A model generated the notes under the pieces. It searched no databases and had not been told where the DNA came from. It saw only the letters and a program-made list of their open reading frames with translations. From assembly GCA_016874035.1 (NCBI GenBank), contig VGVM01000018.1, positions 1 to 41,553 of the forward strand: a DNA stretch of 41,553 nt. The letters are read 5' to 3'. Shown one piece after another: positions 1-6,559 of the stretch. How positions within the stretch are numbered: position 1 is the first letter of the stretch; each line of letters starts with the position of its first letter. The DNA is from Gemmatimonadota bacterium (GTDB lineage Bacteria; Gemmatimonadota; Gemmatimonadetes; Gemmatimonadales; Gemmatimonadaceae). The position numbers and the translations under genes are program-made.

Positions 1-638
1 TTCATCGCGACCCGACTGATGCCAACGCCGATCTCTATCGCACGCTGGCACCGCTCGCGGAGCGCCTGCGTCCCGCGCCGATCATTCGCCCGGACTTTCC
101 CGGGATGAATCGGGAGCTCGGCTTCGCCTGCGACGCCGGCGCCGAGTCAATCCGTGCGTGCCCGGAGCAGTGGGGCCTGGGATCGTCGCACCCGGCGATG
201 ACCGAGCTGGCCCTGGCCTGCGCTGAACGCGGACTCGCACTACACCTGACAGTGCGGTACGAAGACCTGCGGCAGCGGCACCGTCTGGACACGGCTGCAG
301 ACCTGCCCGCGGCCACGGTGCGTGCGCTCGCGCGCGCCGGCGGTGATGCGTTGCGGCTCGTCGTCTCGGCGGCCGGGCGCGACATGATCGAGGAGACGCA
401 CTGGGGACTGACACCCGCCGAGCAGCGGCGCGTGTACTGGGACTTCACGTGGGTGTGGGGTCCGCCGGAGGACCACCTGGCGCACTTGTTCCGCAGCATC
501 GGCTCCGAACGATTTGTCTTCGGTTCCCAATGGCCGCTCCGGCTGGTGCAGGCGCCGATCGCGAACCTCGACTTGCTACCTGATTCGGTTCGCGAGCCGT
601 CCGGCGGCATCCGCCTCGGCAATCCGGCAGTTCGGTAG
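1..638 (+). CDS. Amidohydrolase family protein, 3' part (5' end outside the window)
   Basis: The reading frame is open from the left edge and ends with TAG, so only the C-terminal ~211 residues are visible. They read like the second half of an amidohydrolase-2 type metal-dependent TIM-barrel hydrolase. A segment LAPLAERLRPAPIIRPDFPG is followed by a strand-helix repeat, an internal WDFTWVWGP motif, and near the end FVFGSQWPLRL, which resembles the conserved 'FGSDWP'-type element that follows the last barrel strand in this superfamily. The metal-binding HxH motif would lie upstream, outside the window, so the substrate cannot be judged. No signal peptide is visible because the start is missing. 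The next gene begins 18 bases downstream on the same strand, so the two are probably co-transcribed. Family assignment is moderately secure; the exact function is unknown. Confidence 0.6.
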   Translation, partial: HRDPTDANADLYRTLAPLAERLRPAPIIRPDFPGMNRELGFACDAGAESIRACPEQWGLGSSHPAMTELALACAERGLALHLTVRYEDLRQRHRLDTAADLPAATVRALARAGGDALRLVVSAAGRDMIEETHWGLTPAEQRRVYWDFTWVWGPPEDHLAHLFRSIGSERFVFGSQWPLRLVQAPIANLDLLPDSVREPSGGIRLGNPAVR

Positions 639-656
639 GCCGCCGCGCGCGCCCCC

Positions 657-1382
657 GTGTTCGACGCCTCGCCACTCACCGACCTTCGCGACGATCTCGC
701 CGACCCGGCGATGGTTCCGGACGCGATTGCCCGCACGGCGATCGTCTCCCGACTGGACGACATCATCGCAGCCATCAGCGGGGCGGATCGTGCGCTCGAC
801 AAGCTTCCCCGTGCCGATATCGCCGAGGCCGCGCGGCTCACGGCGAACGCGTATTACATCGGCGGCCGCTCATGGCGCCGGCAACTCGCGGAGTCGGACA
901 TCCCAGCGGCCACGCTCATGGCCGTCCACGAGGAGTCCACGCGGGCGATCGAACCCATGGTGCGGGAACTCGAGCGACTGCTCGTGGCGGCCAACCACAC
1001 GACCATCCGGCGCGACGGGGAACTCGAGTTTGTGATCACCTGCGCGGTGTGCGGCGGCGAGGCGGTCACTTTCTCGCGTGCGCGCGCACATACGGACTCA
1101 CCTATCCAGCTGGTCGTGAGCAGCCTGAGCCCGGTCACGGTCTTCCGGCCGATCGCGGGGCCGCGCATGAAGGACCTCGTCTCGCTCCTGGAGCGCGGCA
1201 ACGCGGGCGCCGTGATCGCGCACCTCAAGGAGACGCAGCCCGGTGGCTGCGACGCGCATTGCCCGACCTGCGACCGTGTGTACTGCCGCACCCACTACGC
1301 GGTCGAGGCGCAGTGGAGCGGCAGTTGGCACGAGGCCACCCACGCCACGTGCCCGGTCGGGCACGACCACGAGGTGGACTGA
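657..1382 (+). CDS. Hypothetical protein with C-terminal Cys/His zinc-ribbon-like region
   Basis: This 241-residue protein starts at a GTG 18 bases after the amidohydrolase stop. I do not recognise the family. The N-terminal ~120 residues are predicted helical (repeated acidic and Leu-rich helices). A first Cys pair, CAVCGG, lies near residue 124. The C-terminal 50 residues contain CDAHCPTCDRVYC, CRTHY, HEATHATC and GHDH, enough ligands for one or two structural zinc sites. There is no signal peptide or transmembrane segment, so it is probably cytoplasmic. Its close spacing suggests an operon with the amidohydrolase. The cysteine-rich tail could mediate protein or nucleic-acid contacts, but nothing in the sequence decides this. 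It is convergent with the S9 peptidase gene, whose stop lies 8 bases beyond. Confidence 0.7.
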   Translation: MFDASPLTDLRDDLADPAMVPDAIARTAIVSRLDDIIAAISGADRALDKLPRADIAEAARLTANAYYIGGRSWRRQLAESDIPAATLMAVHEESTRAIEPMVRELERLLVAANHTTIRRDGELEFVITCAVCGGEAVTFSRARAHTDSPIQLVVSSLSPVTVFRPIAGPRMKDLVSLLERGNAGAVIAHLKETQPGGCDAHCPTCDRVYCRTHYAVEAQWSGSWHEATHATCPVGHDHEVD

Positions 1383-1390
1383 GGGACTCC

Positions 1391-3625
1391 CTACGGCGTC
1401 GGGCGCCGACCGATCTCGTAGTCTTTCGGGGGCTCCGCGCCCAGGAGGTGCTGCACGAAGTAATCCCAGCGCCGCCGCATCATGTAGTTGGACGCGGCTC
1501 CGTAGCCATGTCCCGCGTTCGGAATCATCAGCAGGTCGAATGACTTGTTCGCCTTGATGAGCGCGTCCACCACGATCATCGTGTTTTCCGGCGGCACGTT
1601 GGTGTCCAGCGTCCCGTGGGCGAGCAGCAGCTTCCCCTTCAGGTTCTTGGCGAGCGTCTGGTTCGCCTCGATGTCGTAGTTGTCGGTGCCATCGGGGTTC
1701 CGGACGAGGAGCCCCTGATAGCGCTCCCCCCAGTCGTCTTCGTAGAGTCGCTGGTCGTGGTTGCCGGATTCCGAGATCCCGACCTTGAAGAAGTCCGGAT
1801 AGCGGAACATGGCGTCCGCGGTGATAAATCCGCCGCCTGAGTGACCCCACATCGCGGCGCGGTCAATGTCAATGTACGTGTACTGGCGCGCGAGGTCCTT
1901 CATTCCCGCGACCTGATCCGGAATCGTGTTGTCGCGGCCCATCCGGCCGTAGTAGAAGTCGTGGAACGACTTTGACCGCCCCGGCGTTCCGCGTCCGTCA
2001 ATGGACACGACGACGAACCCGAGTTCCGCCAGCGCCTGCCGGTCGCCGCGCACTGCGCTGAACGCGCGCGAGCCCACGCTTCCGCTCTGCGGACCCGGAT
2101 ACGCCTGGTTGATGATCGGGTACTTCTTGTTTCGATCCAGGTTGCTCGGGATGTGCATCACGCCGTAGAGATCGGTCTTGCCGTCATCGGCCTTCACCTT
2201 GATCGGGATCGGCTTCTGCCAACCCTGCGCGACCAGCCGCGCGATATCCATCCGCTCTAGCGGCATCACGAGCTTTCCGTCGGCGTCGCGCAGCTCGACC
2301 ACCGGCGGCACGTCGGGCTTCGAGTACGTGTCCACGAGGTACTTGCCGCTCGGCGCGAGTGCGATCGTGTGCATGCCATCCGCCGGCGTCAGCGACACCT
2401 GCGGCGCGCGGCCATCGAGGCCGACGCGGTACGCGTGCGCGAAGTACGGGTCCTGCCCTGCCTCGCGCCCGTTCGCCATGTACCACAGCATCCGGTTCTT
2501 TTCGTCCAGTCGCACGATCTGCGTGACCGGTCCGTCACCGGTCGTCACCTTCCGCTTCAGCGCGCCGGTGCCAAGGTCGTGCAGGTACAGTTGGCCCCAG
2601 TCGTCCTTCTGCGAGTACCACAGCAGTTCATTCGTGTCCCACAGCACGTTCCAGCCGGTGCGCGACTCGAAATGCGTCGCCACCGTCTCCGTCATCACAT
2701 CGCGCACATCGCCGGTGAGCGCGTTGGCGACGCGGAGGATCGTCACCTTGTGGTCGCGCGAGGTGGACGCGAGCGCGAGCTGCGTGCCGTCGGGCTTCCA
2801 CTTGTAATCGTTCATGCTGATGTCATCGCCGAGCGTTGCGCGGTGGTACTGCGGCGCAAGCTTGAGGCGCACGGTCCGACCGGACTCCACCTCGATGATC
2901 ACGTGGTGCAGCATCGCGACCACGCTGTCGCCCGGCAGTGGGTAGGGCCACGACTGCAGGTCCGGCTGGCCAACACGCACGTTCGTCATGTGCCACTCGC
3001 GCACGTTGCGCTCGTCCTGCTGCTGCGTGGCAATCTTCCTCGAGTCCGGTGACCAGAGGAGGATGGCGCGGTCGCTGCGCGTCCAGCCCGCGTTGTCCGT
3101 CGCGTAGCCGAAGTACTTCGCGCCGTCGCGAGTGAGTTGCCGCTCCTGGCCCGTCGCGACGTCGCGCACCCAGAGGTTCCAGTCGCGAATGAACGCGCCG
3201 AGCTTGCCGTCCGGGGACATCGCGAGCGGCGGGCCCGCGTTGCCGCGCCCACCGCGACCGCCCGCGCCGGGAGGGCCCGGCGGACCGCCGCGACCGCCAC
3301 CGCCGGGCGGCGCCGACGCCGCGTTTGCCGGAACACCGGGACAGTTGGTCATCTGCGCTGCGCAGACCGTCCGCGTCTTCGCGGCAGGGTCAATGAGCAC
3401 GATCTCGGCGCCCGCGGCGGTCGTATTCCGGTACCAGAACCGGTCGTCGGCCAGCCAGTTGGGCTGTACCGCGCCGCCGAACGTCGTATTCGCCAGCGCC
3501 GGCTGCAGGTGCCGCTCGGCGCGCGCGTACTCATCGGCGGAGACAGTGGTGGGACGGTAGGGCTGTTGGGCGGATGCCGCGGTCGTGCTGACAGCCAGTG
3601 CGACAAGCAGAAGGCGAGAACGCAT
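1391..3625 (-). CDS. Exported S9 family serine peptidase (dipeptidyl peptidase IV-like)
   Basis: A 744-residue prolyl-oligopeptidase-fold peptidase. The chosen ATG at 3625 is preceded by AGGA seven bases upstream and opens a clear Sec signal peptide (MRSRLLLVALAVSTTAASAQ); an upstream in-frame ATG at 3691 would add residues without a signal and overlap the neighbouring gene. Residues ~60-460 form the DPPIV-type beta-propeller. The C-terminal alpha/beta-hydrolase domain carries the triad Ser596 (GHSGGG), Asp674 (GTLDTN) and His706 (NAGHGYG). The nucleophile elbow is GHSGGG rather than the common GxSYGG. A Gly/Pro/Arg-rich insert (about 3226-3318) interrupts the propeller. By family knowledge it removes dipeptides from, or cleaves, proline-containing peptides in the periplasm or outside. 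Another S9 gene lies 62 bases upstream on the same strand, suggesting a shared transcript. Confidence 0.9.
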   Translation of the reverse strand: MRSRLLLVALAVSTTAASAQQPYRPTTVSADEYARAERHLQPALANTTFGGAVQPNWLADDRFWYRNTTAAGAEIVLIDPAAKTRTVCAAQMTNCPGVPANAASAPPGGGGRGGPPGPPGAGGRGGRGNAGPPLAMSPDGKLGAFIRDWNLWVRDVATGQERQLTRDGAKYFGYATDNAGWTRSDRAILLWSPDSRKIATQQQDERNVREWHMTNVRVGQPDLQSWPYPLPGDSVVAMLHHVIIEVESGRTVRLKLAPQYHRATLGDDISMNDYKWKPDGTQLALASTSRDHKVTILRVANALTGDVRDVMTETVATHFESRTGWNVLWDTNELLWYSQKDDWGQLYLHDLGTGALKRKVTTGDGPVTQIVRLDEKNRMLWYMANGREAGQDPYFAHAYRVGLDGRAPQVSLTPADGMHTIALAPSGKYLVDTYSKPDVPPVVELRDADGKLVMPLERMDIARLVAQGWQKPIPIKVKADDGKTDLYGVMHIPSNLDRNKKYPIINQAYPGPQSGSVGSRAFSAVRGDRQALAELGFVVVSIDGRGTPGRSKSFHDFYYGRMGRDNTIPDQVAGMKDLARQYTYIDIDRAAMWGHSGGGFITADAMFRYPDFFKVGISESGNHDQRLYEDDWGERYQGLLVRNPDGTDNYDIEANQTLAKNLKGKLLLAHGTLDTNVPPENTMIVVDALIKANKSFDLLMIPNAGHGYGAASNYMMRRRWDYFVQHLLGAEPPKDYEIGRRPTP

Positions 3626-3687
3626 GTGGGTCCTGTGAGGGATCGTTCGATTAGGAAGTTCGCGCGCCGACAACCAGCCAGCAATCG

Positions 3688-5829
3688 TCACGGCACGGTA
3701 GCGCTTTTCATGTACTGATCAAACCACCCCTTCTCGTTCAACATCCGGTGCACGTTGTTCCAGTGTCCGGAAATGCCGTGGGGTTGATCGGCATACACGA
3801 TCATCTTGGCCGGCACTCCCTGTTTCTTGAGCGCCACATACAGCTGCTCATTCTCCGTGAACGGCACGCGGCGGTCCACTTCGCCGACCACGAACAGCGT
3901 CGGCGTCTTCGCGCGGCCGGCATACGTGATCGGCGATTGCTTCAGCATGATCTCGCGCGCCTCGGGTTCCCACGGTTTCCCGTAGAACTCCGTCTCCTTC
4001 GTTCGCGCGATGTCCGCGTTCGCATAGTCGCTCATCCAGTTCACGATGCCCGCGCCGCTCGCCGCGGCCGCGAAGCGGTCCGGGTACTGCGTGATCAGCC
4101 AGTTCGTCATGAACCCGCCGTACGAGTGGCCGATGCTCGCCACGCGGCGCCGATCGAGTGAATACGTGCCGAGCACAAGGTCCACGCCGGCCATGACGTC
4201 CTGGCCGTCCTTCATACCCCAGGCACCCCATGTGCCCCAAAGGAACTTCTCTCCATAACCGGTGGAACTCCGGAAGTTCACTTCGAGCACCGCGTAGCCG
4301 CTCGCTGCGAAATACTGGTTCTTGAAGTTGTAGCCGTACTGGATGGCACTGTGCGGGCCGCCGTGGTTGTTCACGATCAGCGGGTACGGACCACCACCCT
4401 GCCGATACCCAACCGGCAGCGTGATCCATCCTTCGATCTCCGTTCCGTCCGCGCTCTTGAACTTGAGTCGGTCCGTGCGCGGCACCTGGATGTCGCGCAT
4501 GAAGGCATCGTGCACGCGCGTCAACTGACGCTCGTTCGTGCCGTCAATACGCGCGGACCAGACCTCGGGCGGTCCGTCGTGCGTATGCACGGTGTACACC
4601 ATGCGCGTCATCGCGCGATCGAACCCCAGATCGGCCAGGCGTCGCTCTCCCTTGGTGACGGCCTCGACCGCACCGTCGGTGGGCGAAACCCGGAAGAGGT
4701 GCACTGTTCCGCCGACGCCCCCTGAGAAGTAGATGCCCTTCGAGTCCGGACTCCACCGCACCGCGCTCGGCAGGTAGTCCCAGGCCTCCGTGAGGTTCCG
4801 CTCCGCGCCACCGGCGGCGGGAATCACGATGAGGTCGGTCGCGCCACCGTGATTCAGCTTCTTCGCGATGACGTGGTCGGTAGTGAACTGCCGCGTCATG
4901 ACGATCCATTTGCCGTCCGGCGAGTACGTCGCGCCGCGATAGTCATAGCGCGCGTCGGGCGTGAGCCGCGTGAGCTTGCCGTCGGCGACGCTGAGGCTCC
5001 ACGCCTCGGAGCGGCCGTAGGAAAGCTCGGAGCGATACGCCGAGTCGGCGGTGAAGAGGATTCGCGTTCCGTCAGCGTTCCATTGCACGCCCGACGGCCG
5101 CAGCCCCATGCGCGTGAGCTGGCGTGCGTCGTTCGCATCGGGTGTGCCGACAAACAACTCCTGCGGCGGACTCACATATGGATCGGACACGTTCGGCAGC
5201 GGGTACGCACCGCCGTCGCGCTGGTAGTCGAGCCAGTCGAACTGGATTCCCTTGAACCGTTCGTCGTGACGTTGTTCGAATGCAGTCGCGCCAGAGGTGG
5301 GCTTCGCGGGTGGCGGCGTGTCGCGAACCGTCACGACCTGCCGGCCGTCGGGGCTTACCACGCGCACCGGCGCCGCGTTCCCGCGACCGCCGCGGCCGCC
5401 TCCCCCTCCTGCGCCTTGCGCGGTCGCCGCCCCGTTTCCTGCGAGGGTGTCTATGCGCGAGGGCTGGGTCGGGTTCACGGCCAGCGTGCGCCCACCGGAC
5501 TGAAACCGCAGACGGCCGTCGGGCGCCCAGTTGTAGCTCGCGACGGTCGCGCCCTCCGCGCTCACGCGCTGCGCCGCACCGGAGCCGTCCCAGGGCACGA
5601 GCCAGAGTTCAGCCACGGTACCGTTGTTCTCCTCAACGCGCGTCGAAACGGAGAACGCCACCCACTGCCCGTCCGGCGACAGGTCCACGCCCCCCACGGT
5701 CTTGATGCGGTAGTAGTCTTCGACCGCCAGCGGCTTCTTCTGTGCGAACGCCAGCGTCGAGGCAGCCGCCAGGCCGACCGCGCAGAGCGAAATCCTGTGC
5801 GCGATCCCGCGCCGAGTCACCGACATCAT
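3688..5829 (-). CDS. Exported S9C-type serine peptidase (acylaminoacyl peptidase-like)
   Basis: A 713-residue exported peptidase. The start is the first ATG of an ATG-ATG pair at 5829, with GGGAG seven bases upstream. The longer open frame (to 6159) would overlap the divergent DUF1801 gene and lacks a signal there. Residues 1-29 form a signal peptide ending TLAFA-QKK. A seven-bladed propeller built of WD40-like 'SPDG' repeats (residues ~40-440) precedes a hydrolase domain with Ser569 (GHSYGGF), Asp652 (GEVDRR) and His684 (QPHGISG). A Gly-Arg insert occurs near 5375-5420. S9C enzymes release N-terminal residues or di/tripeptides from oligopeptides; the specific substrate is unknown. It sits upstream of a DPPIV-like gene in the same direction, so the pair probably degrades peptides together in the periplasm. 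Confidence 0.9.
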   Translation of the reverse strand: MMSVTRRGIAHRISLCAVGLAAASTLAFAQKKPLAVEDYYRIKTVGGVDLSPDGQWVAFSVSTRVEENNGTVAELWLVPWDGSGAAQRVSAEGATVASYNWAPDGRLRFQSGGRTLAVNPTQPSRIDTLAGNGAATAQGAGGGGGRGGRGNAAPVRVVSPDGRQVVTVRDTPPPAKPTSGATAFEQRHDERFKGIQFDWLDYQRDGGAYPLPNVSDPYVSPPQELFVGTPDANDARQLTRMGLRPSGVQWNADGTRILFTADSAYRSELSYGRSEAWSLSVADGKLTRLTPDARYDYRGATYSPDGKWIVMTRQFTTDHVIAKKLNHGGATDLIVIPAAGGAERNLTEAWDYLPSAVRWSPDSKGIYFSGGVGGTVHLFRVSPTDGAVEAVTKGERRLADLGFDRAMTRMVYTVHTHDGPPEVWSARIDGTNERQLTRVHDAFMRDIQVPRTDRLKFKSADGTEIEGWITLPVGYRQGGGPYPLIVNNHGGPHSAIQYGYNFKNQYFAASGYAVLEVNFRSSTGYGEKFLWGTWGAWGMKDGQDVMAGVDLVLGTYSLDRRRVASIGHSYGGFMTNWLITQYPDRFAAAASGAGIVNWMSDYANADIARTKETEFYGKPWEPEAREIMLKQSPITYAGRAKTPTLFVVGEVDRRVPFTENEQLYVALKKQGVPAKMIVYADQPHGISGHWNNVHRMLNEKGWFDQYMKSATVP

Positions 5830-5946
5830 CTGGAAGCTCCCGGCCGTGGCCCGGCCATGTACCCTGAAGTCCCTATGAGATAGCCAAATCCCACTTGCCG
5901 CGCATCCGCGTGAGGCAGACATTCCCTGCCCTCCCTCCCGCTCGCC

Positions 5947-6153
5947 ATGCCGAAGAAAGACGCTCGCATTGACGCCTACATCGCGAAATCGGCCCCGTTC
6001 GCGCAGCCGATCCTGAAGCACCTTCGCGCCGCGATCCACGCCGCCTCGCGCGACATCGAGGAGAACGTGAAGTGGGGCATGCCCAGCTTCGAGTACAAGG
6101 GCCTGCTCTGCGGGTTCGCCGCGTTCAAGGCGCACGCGACCTTCGGATTCTGA
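5947..6153 (+). CDS. DUF1801 protein, N-terminal piece of a gene interrupted by in-frame TGA
   Basis: These 68 residues (MPKKDARIDAYIAKS...) match the DUF1801 (YdhG-like) fold seen at the start of many small bacterial proteins, including the WGMPSFEYKG segment typical of the family. The frame ends at TGA (6151-6153) straight after ATFGF. The very next codons in the same frame encode KHSLV and continue for another 133 codons, so the TGA stands where relatives have Trp (FGFW followed by K). A TGG-to-TGA change would explain this. The gene is therefore probably one 201-residue reading frame broken by a nonsense change, or a base-call error. No Shine-Dalgarno sequence is visible before the ATG. 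It is divergent from the S9C peptidase gene. Confidence 0.7.
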   Translation: MPKKDARIDAYIAKSAPFAQPILKHLRAAIHAASRDIEENVKWGMPSFEYKGLLCGFAAFKAHATFGF

Positions 6154-6168
6154 AAGCATTCGCTCGTC

Positions 6169-6552
6169 GTGTCCGACCCCAAGTCGAAGTGGTCGGAAGC
6201 GATGGGAAGCTTTGGCCGACTAACGTCGGTGAAGGATCTCCCACCGAAGGCGGAGCTCATCAAGCTCGTGAAGAAGGCCATGGCGTTGAACGACGACGGC
6301 GTGAAGGCGCCACACATGACGAACCGCAAGAAGCGGCCGGCGCTGCCCGTACCCAAGGACCTCGCCGCTGCGCTCGCGAAATCCGCCACGGCACGGGAGC
6401 ACTTCGACGCATTCTCACCCTCGGCCCGGCGTGAGTACATCGAGTGGATCACCGAGGCGAAGGCCCCCGAAACGCGGCTCCGCCGCCTGACCACCGCAGT
6501 GGAATGGATCGGCGAGGGCAAGCGGCGGAACTGGAAATACGAGAACTGCTGA
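6169..6552 (+). CDS. YdeI/OmdA-type C-terminal piece of the interrupted DUF1801 gene
   Basis: This is the downstream part of the same reading frame as the DUF1801 piece; the internal GTG at 6169 is only a possible restart. It contains the YdeI/OmpD-associated (PF13376-like) signature: a basic LPVPKDLAAALAK segment, then FDAFSPSARREYIEWITEAKAPETRLRR and a Lys/Arg-rich end (GKRRNWKYENC). Full-length relatives combine DUF1801 and this tail in about 200 residues, which is exactly what reading through the TGA would give (201 residues). The biochemical role of the family is not established; some members have been linked to stress or bacteriocin tolerance. It converges on the third S9 peptidase gene, seven bases away. 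Whether this piece is translated on its own is doubtful. Confidence 0.6.
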   Translation: MSDPKSKWSEAMGSFGRLTSVKDLPPKAELIKLVKKAMALNDDGVKAPHMTNRKKRPALPVPKDLAAALAKSATAREHFDAFSPSARREYIEWITEAKAPETRLRRLTTAVEWIGEGKRRNWKYENC

Positions 6553-6559
6553 GCGGTCG

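Noticed and set aside
2178-2807. Long plus-strand open frames opposite the S9 peptidase and similar antisense frames elsewhere
   Set aside because: High GC content keeps antisense frames open; they show no domain, ribosome-binding site or sensible composition.
6154-6159. The S9C peptidase starting at 6159, giving an 823-residue product
   Set aside because: The first 110 residues lack a signal peptide and lie antisense to the DUF1801 gene; ATG 5829 has a good Shine-Dalgarno and signal peptide.
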